A DNA stretch of 64,000 bases, taken from Conchocele bisecta (taxonomy: Eukaryota; Mollusca; Bivalvia; Lucinida; Thyasiridae). The DNA is taken from positions 10,366,899 to 10,430,898 of the forward strand of contig CM055275.1 in assembly GCA_029237695.1 (NCBI GenBank), read 5' to 3'. The notes under the pieces are model-generated. The model was given only the letters and a program-made list of their open reading frames with translations. It ran no database searches and was not told where the DNA came from. Shown here piece after piece: positions 35,301 to 45,976 of this stretch. Numbering within the stretch: the stretch's first letter is position 1; each line of letters opens with the position of its first letter. A program made the position numbers and the translations under genes.

Positions 35301-35612
35301 CACTGTCATAGTATTTCCATCCGGCTGGTCTTTTGTCAGTCCCCACTGTCATAGTATTTGCATCCGGCTGGTCATTTGTCAGTCCCCAAAGGCATACCAA
35401 ACACTGTCATAGTATTTGCATCCGGCTGGTCTTTTGTCAGTCCCCATAGGTATACCAAACACTGTCCTAGTATTTCCATCCTGCTGGTCTTTTGTCAGTC
35501 CCCATAGGCATACCAAACACTGTCATAGTATTTCCATCCCGCTGGTCTTTCGGATGAAACTTAAAACCGAGGTCTCATCCCTAATTGACCTTAGCTGTTG
35601 ATGCGGCGTTAA
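32315..35612 (+). repeat. SINE-1 copy whose body expanded into a 3-kb minisatellite
   Basis: The left edge is a SINE-1 head (GTGGCCTAGAGGTTGGGTC; GTGGGTTCAATCCACACC), the right edge its tail (GACCTTAGCTGTTGATGCGG). Between lie more than 50 units of CACTGTCATAGTATTTCCAT, CCGGCTGGTCTTTCGTCAGT, CCCCATAGGYATACCAAA (58 bp) and a 43-bp version lacking CATAGGYATACCAAA. The first 40 bases of the unit are SINE-1 body; the last 18 come from the GACATACCAAACAC stretch after the head. It fills most of the intron before exon 5. Confidence 0.92.
32394..32510. mobile_element. small hAT-like element with AGGGATTCCGCTGG ends
   Basis: AGGGATTCCGCTGGCGATCG to CCCCAGCGGAATCCCT, flanked by CAAACACC and CAAACACT; inserted into the SINE head-to-body junction before or during expansion. 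Confidence 0.83.
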
Positions 35613-35816
35613 CCCTTTCAACACTGGCAACGTCCTTCCTAATATTTGCAAATGGTGAAGATCCTGATGAGACGGCTCGTAACGAGCCGTCTCATCAGGA
35701 TCTGCACCATTTGTGGATATTTTTTATTTTCTGCAAAATTACCCCATTTTCTGCATTATGGAACAGTCTCGAAATCAACATGAAATGGTCCATGTCAGTT
35801 ACTGAGGGGTTAAATG
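35609..35816. mobile_element. TTAA-flanked foldback element (CCCTTTCAACACTGG family)
   Basis: TTAACCCTTTCAACACTGGC to ACTGAGGGGTTAA with centre GAGACGGCTCGTAACGAGCC/GTCTC. A related, truncated copy is at 62042-62275. Confidence 0.75.
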
Positions 35817-35845
35817 GTTGATTCTTTTCACTTTCCCCTAAACAG

Positions 35846-35998
35846 AATAAGGAGGTGGCCAGGGATGAAATCCTGGCGTTCTACGCGAACCACGTGGATG
35901 CCATTAACCAGATCTACGAGCGTACTGACTTTGCCACCCGCGGCATCAACCCATCGCTGTCTTTTTCTGGTGTCAAGTTTGTCGTCGCTAGGACGCTG
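35846..35998 (+). CDS. ADAM10: ADAM10-like exon 5 of window: catalytic domain
   Basis: Acceptor TTTCCCCTAAACAG, donor GTACGT, phase 0 at both ends, 51 codons. The translation NKEVARDEILAFYANHVDAI followed by NQIYERTDFATRGINPSLSF aligns with human ADAM10 around [21 protein letters not shown], part of the N-terminal half of the metalloprotease fold. It ends SGVKFVVARTL. Preceding intron sequence is the end of a SINE-derived minisatellite followed by a foldback element (35609-35816), leaving only about 30 bp of apparently original intron before the exon. Confidence 0.93.
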
Positions 35999-36215
35999 GT
36001 ACGTATCTGGTTTTGTCGCGCCTGCATGCAGAACATCGCTGTAAGATTTAGTTCCGGGGGTGGACACATAGTGTACGAGTATATAAAGCCTGTTGATATG
36101 TAACGAGTTTAATTCAGGACTGCCGCCTGACTGCAAGAATACAGTATATATACCATGTATGGTTATAGTCTGTTTTCCTAATTGCATCATGCTGTTACAT
36201 GATGTACAATCGCGA

Positions 36216-36612
36216 GTGGGTGGTAGGTGGGTGCAAGCGATGGGTAATTTAACGATCGGGGTTCATCCTTACTGGAATTCCGAATGGAGACCTGGTTTGG
36301 CCCTCACATACGTCTTTGGCATTTTGTATGTGACAGTTGAATCTGGTTATACCCCTTATGTGAGTATTACGATTATTTGTAATCCTATTTTAGGGGAAGG
36401 GGCCAAGTGACTTTGGTGTGGTATGGACCTGCCACCAGGTCAGGTTATTCTAATTTCAGGGTTGAATATATTGTTTCTCGATGTAAATATTCAGTTCTGA
36501 TTTTGGAATTTTCCCCCCAATGCAGCAGGTTAAAACGGGATCGAACCCGTTTGCCCGGCCTTACATGACCTTAGCTGTTGATAGGCCGTTAAACACCAAT
36601 AAACAAACAAAC
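36216..36612 (+). mobile_element. SINE-2, complete copy with 13-bp target duplication
   Basis: Flanked by perfect TGTACAATCGCGA at 36203-36215 and 36613-36625. Starts GTGGGTGGTAGGTGGGTGCA, then AATTTAACGATCGGGGTTCA, GGCCAAGTGACTTTGGTGTG and TTTTCCCCCCAATGCAGCAG, ending TTAGCTGTTGATAGGCCGTT, AAACACCAATAAACAAACAA. Confidence 0.92.
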
Positions 36613-36664
36613 TGTACAATCGCGATATTGTCGGCACATTGGTGTACGTCCGTACGTGCATCCG

Positions 36665-37850
36665 GTTAAAGTTTTTATGCCCCCGCTACCGAAAGGTACG
36701 GGGGCATATAGTGTTACCGGCGTCCGTCCGTCCGTCCGTCCGTCCGTCCGTACGTCCCGATATTACCATATTCTTTAGTAACTTCTACATGGCTTCACAT
36801 ATTATGTCAATATTTATACACGTGATACATATGAACATGGCTGACACACTCCACCCCCCAGTACTTCGACCTTGACCTTTGGCCTTGACCTTTTCCACTT
36901 TAAATGTTTGCTTTGGCACTTTGGGACAAATCTACATGCACGTTTCTCAATCCTACACTAACTTCTCAATACTTTTGCCAATCGCTTAAATATTTATACA
37001 CATGATACATATGAACATGCCCTACACACTCCACCACCCACTACTTCGACCTTGACCTTTCCTTTGTTTTCCTTGACCCTTTTCACTTTAAATGTTTGCT
37101 TGGCACTTTGGACAAATCTATGTGCACGTTTCTCAATCCTACACTAACTCTCAATTCTTTTGCCAATCGCTTAAATATTTATACACATGATACATATGAA
37201 CATGCCCTACACACTCCACCACCAGTACTTCGACCTTGACCTTTGACCTTCACCTTTTCTACTTTAAATGTTTACTTAGCACTTTGGGACAAATCTACGT
37301 GCACGTTCCTCAATCCTACAATAACTTCTCAATACTTTTGCCAATCGCTTAAATATGTATACACATGATACATATGAACAAGCCTTACACACTCCACCAC
37401 CCATTACTTCGACCTTCACCTTTGACCTTCACCTTTTCCACTTTAATTGTTTACTTGCCACTTTGGGACAAATCTATGTGCGCGTTTCTCAATCCTACAC
37501 ACTAACTTTCACACACGCATTGCTCCAATGGTCCTCTACCGCCCTGTGACAAATCCACATTCGTCCTGCCCCCGCTAAGCACAGGGTCAAGGTCACAGAC
37601 TTGGTGTGTTTGAAACCTTAACATTCAGTTAAATGGCTTATAATTTGTGTTTCCTTGCTCGGATCTGCTTCACATTTCACACACGCATTGCTACAATGGT
37701 CCTCTACCGCCCTGTGACAAATCCACACGCTCGGGTAAATGGCTTATAATCAAATATGCCTCGTTTTCTTTGTCACCCTGTCACAAATTCACGTTCGTGG
37801 CGCCCCCGCTAAGCCCAGAGTCAAGGTAACAAGCCCACAGCTTGGAATCT
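36665..37850 (+). mobile_element. pearl-like element family G (GCCCCCGCTACCGAAAGG head)
   Basis: Head GCCCCCGCTACCGAAAGGTA/CGGGGGC, ATAGTGTTACCGGC, (GTCC)n, then four ~180-bp units (CACATGATACATATGAACAT; CGACCTTGACCTTTGACCTT; GGGACAAATCTACGTGCACG) and further units with CTACCGCCCTGTGACAAATC and GGGTCAAGGTCACAGACTTG. No clear tail. Confidence 0.78.
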
Positions 37851-38045
37851 AGTTGAAATTTGTAGAATTAACATTTACAAAAAATGGAACAATCTGGAAT
37901 GTAATTATTATTATTAATATTATATAAACTTGTACTATGAGGTTCCCATACTGTTGGTTTGAACAGGAAGTTTCGGTTTTGTTTTTCATGTTAGATAGAT
38001 ATTATGCACAAATTTCTAAATATTTTTCTGCAACTTTTTTCATCT

Positions 38046-38120
38046 AAAGTATATGTTGTTACCACTCATTTGAACCACCTTGACGAGACGGTTCAACTGA
38101 GTGGTAACAACATACACTTT
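38046..38120. mobile_element. hairpin element, GAACCGTCTCG family, before exon-6 copy 1
   Basis: Arms AAAGTATATGTTGTTACCAC and GTGGTAACAACATACACTTT around ACGAGACGGTTCA. Followed by GGGTGAGGGGAGGG, a CAATCAACC tract and the first partial copy of exon 6. Arms are slightly diverged (CCACCTTGACGAGACGG), suggesting it is the oldest of the three here. Confidence 0.88.
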
Positions 38121-38223
38121 GGGTGAGGGGAGGGAGTGGGTGGGGGGGCCCTAAATATCCCAATCATCCAACAAATTGATCAATCAATCGGTCAACCAAC
38201 CAATCAATTGCATGTCCGCCCAG

Positions 38224-38282
38224 GTGCTGGATGAAACTTCATGCAACATGGCGCAGTATCAGCGATTCTACAGCCAACACCT
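38224..38282 (+). pseudogene. partial copy 1 of exon 6 (5' edge with acceptor)
   Basis: 59 bases matching exon 6 from its first base to CAACACCT, preceded by the same GTCC-CAG acceptor context. It would read VLDETSCNMAQYQRFYSQHL and then leaves homology into AT-rich intron; an in-frame TGA follows within the next hairpin element. Starts 224 bp before copy 2. Confidence 0.85.
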
Positions 38283-38317
38283 CAAATATAATTCTGCAAC
38301 TTTTCTCATTTCTCATC

Positions 38318-38393
38318 AAAAGTGTATGTTGTTACCACTCAGCTGAACCGTCTCGTTGAGACGGTTCAGCTGAGTGGTAACAACATACACTTT
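38318..38393. mobile_element. hairpin element, GAACCGTCTCG family, between exon-6 copies 1 and 2
   Basis: Near-perfect palindrome: AAAAGTGTATGTTGTTACCA ... TGGTAACAACATACACTTT with centre CTGAACCGTCTCGTTGAGACGGTTCAG split across the arms. Followed by GGGTGAGGGTGGAGG and the next exon-6 copy. Confidence 0.9.
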
Positions 38394-38447
38394 GGGTGAG
38401 GGTGGAGGCAATTCAACGATCAACCAATCAATTGCATGTCCGTCCAG

Positions 38448-38506
38448 GTGCTGGATGAAGCTTCAAGCAACAGTGCGGCGTATCAGCCATTCTACAGCCA
38501 ACACCT
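38448..38506 (+). pseudogene. partial copy 2 of exon 6 (5' edge with acceptor)
   Basis: Same 59-base segment with acceptor CGTCCAG; reads VLDEASSNSAAYQPFYSQHL. It breaks from exon homology at exactly the same base as copy 1, and both continue identically into ATATAATTCTGCAACTTTT, so they arose as a tandem unit of about 222-224 bp that includes one hairpin element each. The real exon is the third member. Confidence 0.87.
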
Positions 38507-38541
38507 CGAATATAATTCTGCAACTTTTCTCATTTCTCATC

Positions 38542-38617
38542 AAAAGTGTATGTTGTTACCACTCAGCTGAACCATCTCGTTGAGACGGTTCAGCTGAGTG
38601 GTAACAACATACACTTT
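38542..38617. mobile_element. hairpin element, GAACCGTCTCG family, immediately upstream of exon 6
   Basis: Same palindrome as at 38318 with one change in the left arm (ACCATCTCG). It lies 52 bp before the exon 6 acceptor, close enough to the branch-site region to affect RNA folding there. Confidence 0.9.
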
Positions 38618-38669
38618 GGGTGAGGGGGGAGGCACATTCAACCAACCAATCAATTGCATGTCCGTCCAG

Positions 38670-38856
38670 GTGCTGGATGACACTCCAAGCAACAGGGCGA
38701 CGTATCAGCCATTCTACAGTCAACACCTTGACGTATCAAACTTCCTGAATCTCAACTCGTTAGACAATCATGATGAATTCTGTCTCGCGTACATGTTCAC
38801 ATACCGGGACTTCACCTCGGGGACCCTAGGCCTGGCCTGGGTGGGATCGCCTGGCA
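38670..38856 (+). CDS. ADAM10: ADAM10-like exon 6 of window: catalytic domain
   Basis: Acceptor GCATGTCCGTCCAG, donor GTAAGT; 62 codons plus one base. It reads VLDDTPSNRATYQPFYSQHL then DVSNFLNLNSLDNHDEFCLA and AYMFTYRDFTSGTLGLAWVG, aligning with the ADAM10 catalytic segment [37 protein letters not shown] in human. The first 59 bases of this exon, with its acceptor, occur twice more immediately upstream (38224-38282 and 38448-38506), separated by hairpin elements. Only this third copy continues with coding sequence that matches the family, so it is taken as the working exon. Confidence 0.94.
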
Positions 38857-40312
38857 GTAAGTATACAATAACACCCGTAAATACTCGGACACAATTTGCT
38901 TTGGGAAACCCCTATTAAATAAATAATAAAAATTCAGGTGATGCATTTAATTAGTATAAATAATATATAAAATGTCATGCCTCATTTGCATATGAAAATA
39001 GACTGATACCACCGCGAGTCACTATCAGTAATATAGATATTGCTAAATGATTATATTATATCTGTATAGTGGGCACTCATAATTGTATCCCCCGGACTCC
39101 TTCGGGGGATATTATGGATTTGACAGCGGTCCGCGTCCGCCGCAGACACTTCTTGTCCGGAGCATAACTCGAACACCCTTTGGAATATTTTCATGAAACT
39201 TCACACATGCATAGACCACGACCCGAAGGTGTGTCGCGCACAAGAATGACAACTCTTGCATAGCTAATTTTTTAGTTATCTCCCTTTTTTGTTTCGCGCA
39301 CTGATTGACCATAACTCGACCACCCATTCGAATATTTTTATGAAACTTCACACATTCAATTAGACCACGAACCGAAGGTGTGTCGCGCACAAGAATGACA
39401 ACTCTTGCATAGATAATTTTTTAGTTATCTCCCTTTTTTGTTTCTCGCACTGATTTCGTGTCTGGAGCATAACTCGACCACCCTTTGGAATATTTTCATG
39501 AAACTTCACACATGCATAGACCACGACCCGAAGGTGTGTCGCGCACAATAATGACAACTCTTGCATAGCTAATTTTTTAGTTATCTCCCTTTTTTGTTTC
39601 GCGCACTGATTGACCATAACTCGACCACCCTTTGGAATATTTTTATGAAACTTCACACATTCAATTAGACCACGAACCGAAGGTGTGTCGTGCACAAGAA
39701 TGACAACTCTTGCATAGCTAATTTTTTAGTTATCTCCCTTTTTTGTTTTCGCGCACTGATTTCCTGTCCGGAGCATAACTCGACCACCCTTTGGAATATT
39801 TTCATGAAACTTCACACATGCATAGACCACGACCCGGAGGTGTGTCGCGCACAAGAATGACAACTCTTGTTTTGCGCACTCTACAAACTGGACAATAATG
39901 CATGAAGACCCGTTTTTCTCGTCTGCTCGTACACCCTTTTCTCGTGTGCTCTGTACACCTTACCTGTAGAGAGAACAATAGAGACTGGGAGAACCATTCA
40001 CCTGTGCATGTGCTAGCATGTGCAAATGTCCCGTCTTGACCAGTCTTGACCACTCTTGACCACAGGTAATTTATACAGGTAAATTACTACATTGGATATT
40101 ACATTTCCGTAAACTGTGTTGAAAAGATTGTGGCATTATGTGGACCTGTGCAGATATATGTAGATAAATATATAGGAATATTAAAAAAAAAATTCTGGGC
40201 TCCAGTAGCAAGCATTATTATTTTTAATTTTTAATTTTTAAACTTTTTTGTTCCATTTATTTTTTTCATTTTTTTTTCTTTTTTTTTTCAAATTCTTTTT
40301 AAATTTTTGACT

Positions 40313-40443
40313 AGTAGCATAAGGTCGTAAGTGCTATATACAGACTATTATCATATAATAAAACAATTATTGACTAGTGAGCCATAGAATATAATCTGAT
40401 ATTCTATGGCTCACTAGTCAATAATTGTATAATATGTTCGGGC
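40313..40443. repeat. foldback (ACTAGTGAGCCATAGAATAT) inside the family H element
   Basis: CAATTATTGACTAGTGAGCC ATAG... pairs with CTATGGCTCACTAGTCAATA. Preceded by TAGCATAAGGTCGTAAGTGC. An almost identical block is at 54345-54475. Confidence 0.85.
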
Positions 40444-40601
40444 CAGTGAAAATTGCTTTTGGGCCCAGGCTCAAGGTCAAGGCGGGACAAGGCGAGACAT
40501 TTGATTCCGCGGAATTCTTGTTTACTTATATCCCTTTGTTGGTTCATGCTCTGATTTCGTATCCAGAGCATAACTCGAACACTCTTTGGAATATTTTTAT
40601 G

Positions 40602-41780
40602 CCTCACCACGATAGTGGAGGGGGCATTTAGTGTTACCCTTGTCCGTCCGTCCGTCCGTCCGTCCGTCCGTCCGCACACACGAATGGGTACTTGTTGTAA
40701 GCGTATGGGGATCTTATTGGGTAGGGTTAGGATAGTGTTGGGTACTCTTGTTGGGTATTTTTATACAGTAAAAACCCAACAAGTATTCATTCGTAGGAAC
40801 GTGCGTCCCGTCCGTCCGTCCGTCCGTCCGTCCGTCACAAAACTTTAACACTCGGGGTAAATGTCTCATAATTTCTTCATCCTTCGACCGATCTGTTTCA
40901 TATTTCATATACACATTGCTCTGATGGTTCACTACCGCCCTGTGCCAAATCCACATTCGTCCTGCCCCCGCCAAGCCCAGGGTCAAGGTTACATACTTGG
41001 TGCTTCAAAAACTTTAACGCTCAGGTAAATATCTTATAATTTCTGTTTTATGTCACGGATCAGCTTCATATTTCATATACGCATTGCTCTAGTGGTCCTC
41101 TACCGCCCTGTGCCAAATCCACGTTCGTCCTGCCCCCGCCAAGCCCAGGGTCAAGGTCACATACTTAGTGCTTCAAAAACTTTAATGCTCGGGTAAATAT
41201 CTTATAATTTCTGTTTTCTTTTATGGATCATCTTCATATTTCATATACGCATTGCTCTAATGGTCCTCTACCGCCCTGTGCCAAATCCACGTTCGTCCTG
41301 CCCCGCCAAGCCCAGGGTCAAGGTCACATACTTGGTGCTTCAAAAACTTTAACGCTCAGGTAAATATCTTATAATTTTTCTTTCCATTCACGGATCAACT
41401 TCATATTTCATATTACGCGTTGCTCTTAATGGTCCTCTAACCGCCCTGCCCTGTGCCAAATCCACGTTCATCCTGCCCCCGCCATGCCCAGGGTTAACAT
41501 CACATACTTAGTGCTTCAAAAATTTAACACTCGGGTAAATATCTTATAATTTCTGTTTTCTTTCACGGATCAGCTTCATATTTCATATATGCATTGCTCT
41601 AATGGTCCTCTACCGCCCTGTGCCAAATCCACGTTCGTCCTGCCCCCGCCAAGCCCAGGGTCAAGGTCACATACTTGGTGCTTCAATAACGCTGAGGTAA
41701 AAGAAAATTTTGACTTGGAATTTGGCCTCATTTATTATCAAAGCGATATGTGGTATCATCCGTGTTCTATGAACACATTT
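40602..41780 (+). mobile_element. pearl-like element family E (CACGATAGTGGAGGGGGCAT head), nested
   Basis: Head CTCACCACGATAGTGGAGGG, GTTACCCTTGTCCGTCCGTC, then five ~185-bp units (GGATCAGCTTCATATTTCAT; GGTCCTCTACCGCCCTGTGC; GCCCAGGGTCAAGGTCACAT). The ORF-like repeats here are GTCCG translations. Confidence 0.8.
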
Positions 41781-42248
41781 TCTAGTTTATTAAACTTCAC
41801 ACATGCATAGAAGATGACCCAAAGGTGTGTCGCACGTAAGAATGACAACTCTTGCGTCGTTAATTTCTTAGTTATCTCCCTTTGTTGTTTCGTGCACTGA
41901 TTTCGTTTCCGGAGCATAACTCGAACACCCTTTGGAATATTTTCATGAAACTTCACACATGCATAGACCACGACCCTAAAGGTGTGTCACGCAAGAATGA
42001 CAACTCTTGCATCACTAATTTTTTTGTTATCTCCCTTTGTTTTTTCTGTCACTGATTTTGTCTCCGGAGCATAACTCGAACACCCTTTTTTCAAACTACT
42101 TGTGTATCTGGGGAGGGGGATACACATGCGCTTGTCGACAAGCGTCCATTTCTAGTTTTTAGAACTGGTGAGATAGTGACACAATTATACACTTGTTTAA
42201 CTCCTATAAAGAACAGTTTGTGCCTACTGCGTGGGCATGTACCTTCAA

Positions 42249-42495
42249 CTCTTTGCATGCTAGCGGTGAAAATATCTGCCAAACAAATTATTAGGAGTAT
42301 ATGTTTTATTTCTCTCTGTAAATATGTCTTGGAATTTCATTAGAATTGAGTCCTCAGGACTCAATTCTAATAAAATTCCAAGACATATTCATGATATTTA
42401 CAGGGAGAAATAAAAGAAAATATGATGATTTCTTGTCCGCTATTTTTGAACTATTTATAGCCCACACACAAGTTTCCCAGCATGCAAAGAGTTAA
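42249..42495. mobile_element. TTAA-flanked foldback element (CTCTTTGCATGCTAG family), copy 4
   Basis: CTCTTTGCATGCTAGCGGTG to CAGCATGCAAAGAGTTAA; GAGTCCTCAGGACTC centre. It ends 37 bp before exon 7. Confidence 0.88.
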
Positions 42496-42531
42496 ACAAA
42501 GAAAGAAACAACCAAATTCTATATATTACAG

Positions 42532-42704
42532 GAGCAGTTGGCGGTGTCTGTGAAAGATTCCGGCCATTTACTGAGAACCATAAGCCGGTCGAGAAGAGCC
42601 TGAACACTGGAATTGTGACGATATTGAATTATGGGAAAGCCGTGCCGTCCAAAGTCTCGCAGCTTACATTTGGTCACGAAGTTGGCCATAACTTTGGATC
42701 TCCT
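42532..42704 (+). CDS. ADAM10: ADAM10-like exon 7 of window: zinc-binding helix
   Basis: Acceptor TATATATTACAG, donor GTAAGT. Two bases complete the codon begun in exon 6, then 57 codons read [37 protein letters not shown] and end [14 protein letters not shown]. This carries two of the three zinc-ligand histidines and the catalytic glutamate of HEXXHXXGXXH; the third histidine is the first codon of exon 8. SLNTGI and [17 protein letters not shown] are strongly ADAM10-like (human [23 protein letters not shown]). The next intron is about 15.4 kb, the longest in the window, so the active site is split across it. Confidence 0.95.
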
Positions 42705-43083
42705 GTAAGTTTGTAGAGGCAAGGCCGTCCTTAAAAAAATGTTTGTTTCCTGTAACCCAACCCAGAATTTTAGAAGTGGGTCGGTCGGTAGGCAATTTCT
42801 TTTTTTTTTCTGTCACATGACATATTGAATTTTTTAACACTTGCAATAAAAGTATGTCAATTGCTGTATGTGTTGTTGTATGAACATGTATGCCATTTAG
42901 GGCCAGATATTATATTAACCCTTTTAACTCACTGTAGCACTAAATTGAAAAAAAAAAAAAAATTGAAGAAAAAAATAATAATTTGAAAAACAAAAATTGT
43001 AAACGAAATTGCAATAAAAAAGATCCCGTTTTTAGTGGGTCAGTCGGGTTACAGGAAACGGATTATAATTATGTGTCCAATGT
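42705..43083. other. intron start after exon 7, no repeat recognised
   Basis: AT-rich, with an A-rich run at 42945-43000. AGCTAATAT-like and CAGTCGGGTTACAGGAAACG wording is not repeated elsewhere in the window except a reverse echo (GTTTCCTGTAACCCAACCC) at 42746, forming a loose inverted pair around the A-rich run. Confidence 0.45.
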
Positions 43084-43228
43084 TCCAGATAAGTGTTGTA
43101 TCTACAGAGTATTATACCCCCAGATTTCAAATTCAATGCATATTTTACTTTTACAAATATATTATTGATTTTCTTCCGTATTAAATAGGGAACAAATGAT
43201 AAAAATAAAACAAATTTAAAAATTCACT

Positions 43229-44105
43229 TACCATATTTCGCAGTGTATTGTGCGCATTTTTTCACCCGCATTTTTAATCCAGAAGTCACCTTGCGTGTTA
43301 TAGGTAGGTAGATAAATTTCAAACATTTTTATGCCACCGGGTTTCGAAGAAACGGGTGGCATATAGTGTTTGGACCGTCCGTCCGTCCGTCCGTCCGCCG
43401 CCACACTTTTCGGTTAATCACTTTGTCACAGTTTCTCAAATATGCTGCAGGTGGCATCCGCGTTCGACAAACGTATTTCTTGTTTCCAACTGATTTCTGT
43501 GCCAGTTTTACGCATTTTTTACCGATCAAAACAAGCCCGGAAACGGAAATATCAATTTTTGACAGGTGTCCGCTATGACGTTGAAATACACATAGTGTGA
43601 AACAAGAGAAAAAGTATTGTTGGGTAAGAATGGGTGCTGTAAGTATAGATTGATGGTAAATTGGTATCTTTTGGGATTTCTGGAATACAGTAAGCGTAGT
43701 AAAAATACACATCAAATGTGCCGAATAATAAGGAAGATGATCCTTGGGGAGCAGTTTGACACATGGCTGCTAAGTGTTGGCAATTACGGGTAATATGTGT
43801 ATTGCGGTCTGTTATGTTACATACGAATGGCAAATATGGTGGAATTATATACAACAAACATGAATTTTTAATATAGCATATTAATCAGTAAATACCAATA
43901 AATACAACATAAATTTAGACAATATAAAGTCTAATTTTTATGACCGATTAGCAGCTTCGAGAGAGCTTAACAGGTGTGACACGTTCAGCATTGTGGATGT
44001 GAACTCAAAAAGCAATTTTATATTCCACCAATTTTTTTTGTGAAAATTTACTACGCGCTATTGATGCAAACTATTTTTTTCCCCCAAAATAAAAAAAATA
44101 CGGTA
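43229..44105. mobile_element. TA-flanked element (CCATATTTCGCAG / AATACGG ends)
   Basis: TA + CCATATTTCGCAGTGTATTG at left, AAAAAAATACGG + TA at right, restoring CACTTA/TTTGAGC of the host when removed. A relative starts at 47983 (TACCGTATTCTTGCG). TA flanks suggest a Tc1/mariner-type origin. Contains the compact pearl-like element 43330-43486. Confidence 0.6.
43330..43486 (+). mobile_element. pearl-like element family D, compact copy
   Basis: GCCACCGGGTTTCGAAGAAA, CGGGTGGCATATAGTGTTTG, (GTCC)n, then TTTCTCAAATATGCTGCAGG, TGGCATCCGCGTTCGACAAA, CGTATTTCTTGTTT. Head and tail with no tandem core. Confidence 0.87.
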
Positions 44106-44149
44106 TTTGAGCTGCTTTTTGCAGTTCAACTAAGTAAATTTTCTACTTT

Positions 44150-45976
44150 TTAGCTCGACTATTCGAAGAATAAGTAGAGCTTATGTTGTCACCCCGGCGT
44201 CGTGTCACGCCTTGGTTAAGGTTTTTAGTCAACCTTGTATATGGAATACTACTGGCCCTACACCCACCATACTTGCACAACTTCATCTCCTAGTGATGTA
44301 CATCAATAACCCCTGATCTATATTTGACCTTGACCTATATTTCCTCTTGAATTACTTAGTTAATTCCCCTTGGTTAAGGTTTTTAGTCAAGCTTGTATAT
44401 GGAATACTCCTGGCCCTACACCCACCATACTTGAACAACTTCATCTCCTAGTGATATACATCAACAACCCCTGACCTATATTTGACCTTGACCTACATTT
44501 AACCTTGAATTACATAGTTAATTCCCCTTGGTTAAGGTTTTTAGTCAACCTTGGTTAAGGTTTTTAGTCAAGCTTGTACATGGAATACTATTGTGCATAC
44601 AGACACCATACTTGGACAACCTTTTCTCATAGGGATGTACATCAATAACCCCTGATCTATATTTGACCTTGACCTACCTTTCCTCTTCAATTACTTAGTT
44701 AATTCCCCTTGGTTAAAGTTTTTAGTCAAGCTTGTATATGGAATACTCCTGGCCCTACACCCACCATACTTGGACAACTTCATCTCCTAGTGATGTACAT
44801 CAACAACCCCTGACCTATATTTGACCTTGACCTACATTTAACCTTGAATTACATAGTTAATTCCCCTTGGTTAAGGTTTTTAGTCGACCTTGGTTACGGT
44901 TTTTAGTCAAGCTTGTACATGGAATACTAGTGTGCATACAGACACCATACTTGGACAACCTTTTCTCATAGGGATGTACATCAATAACCCCTGATCTATA
45001 TTTGACATTGACCTACATTTCCTCTTCAATTACTTAGTTAATTCCCCTTGTTTAAGGTTTTTAGTCAAGCTTGTATATGGAATATTCATGGCCATACACC
45101 CACCATACTTGGACAACTTCATCTCCTAGTGATGTACATCAACAACCACTGACCTATATTTGACCTTGACCTACATTTAACTTTGAATTACTTGGTTAAT
45201 TCCCCTTGGTTAAGGTTTTTAGTCAAGCTTGTACATGGAATACTATTGTGCATACTAACACCATACTTGGACAACCTTTTCTCATAGCGATGTACATCAA
45301 TAACCCCTGATCTATATTTGACCTTGACCTACATTTCCTCTTGAATTACTTACTTAATTCTCCTTGGTTAAGGTTTTCAGTCAAGCTTGTAGATGCAATA
45401 CTCCTGGCCCTACACCGACCATACTTGGACAACTTCATCTCCTAGTGATGTACATCAATAATCCCTGACTTATATTTGACCTTGACCTACTTTTATCCTT
45501 GGATTACTTTCTTATTTCCCCTTGGTTAAGGTTTTTAGTCAAAATTGTATATGGAATATTCCTGGGCCTACAGTAACCATACTTGGAAAACTTCATCTCC
45601 TAGTGATACATCAATAACCCCTGACCTATATCTGACATTGACCTACATTTAACCTTGAATTACTTACTTAATTTCCCTTCGTTAAGGTTTTTAGTGAACC
45701 TTGGTTAAGGTTTTTATGCAGGCCGCGGCCACATTGACCTACATTTAACCTTGAATTACTTACTTAACTTCCCTTGGTTAAGGTTTTTTAGTCAACTTGG
45801 TTAAGGTTTTTATGCAGGCCGCGGCCACATTGACCTACATTTTAACTGAATACTTACTTAATCCTTGGTTAAGGTTTTAGTCAACCTTGGTAAGGTTTTA
45901 TGCAGGCCCGCTTGTTTCAGCTATGTGTACATCGACAACCCTCGTAGTCGAGCTATGCTGTTCTCCTACAGCTCTT
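44150..45976 (+). mobile_element. pearl-like element family I (AGCTCGACTATTCGAAGAAT head)
   Basis: Head hairpin TTAGCTCGACTATTCGAAGA/ATAAGTAGAGCT, then about nine units of 160-190 bp (GGTTAAGGTTTTTAGTCAAG; CACCATACTTGGACAACTTC; GACCTATATTTGACCTTGAC), some in alternating A/B order, tail GTCGAGCTATGCTGTTCTCC, TACAGCTCTTGATT. AGCTCGAC and GTCGAGCT are the inverted ends. Confidence 0.85.

Larger units (their letters stand above)
39085..42156 (+). mobile_element. pearl-like element family H (GTATCCCCCGGACTCC head)
   Basis: Head GTATCCCCCGGACTCCTTCG/GGGGGATA, then about five ~150-bp units (CCGGAGCATAACTCGAACAC; ATGAAACTTCACACATGCAT; AGAATGACAACTCTTGCATA) to ~39900. Core resumes 41790-42090 and ends GGGGGATACACATGCG, CTTGTCGACAAGCG, TCCATTTCTAGT. 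A perfect CGCTTGTCGACAAGCG hairpin just before TTCTAGT fits Helitron-type 3' ends. Interrupted by other repeats between ~39900 and 41790. Confidence 0.83.
38926..42248. mobile_element. AGGTACATG foldback copy split by a 3-kb pearl-like element
   Basis: Left part ATTTAATTAGTATAAATAAT to GGGCACTCATAATT (39084), right part TTAGAACTGGTGAGATAGTG to TGGGCATGTACCT (42157-42248). The join restores the intact order seen at 21670-22176 (reverse). Confidence 0.8.

Noticed and set aside
32515..35560. Regular repeats with apparently variable spacers, resembling a CRISPR array
   Set aside because: The whole 58/43-bp unit is repeated with no unique spacers, and it is bounded by SINE-1 head and tail in a eukaryotic intron.
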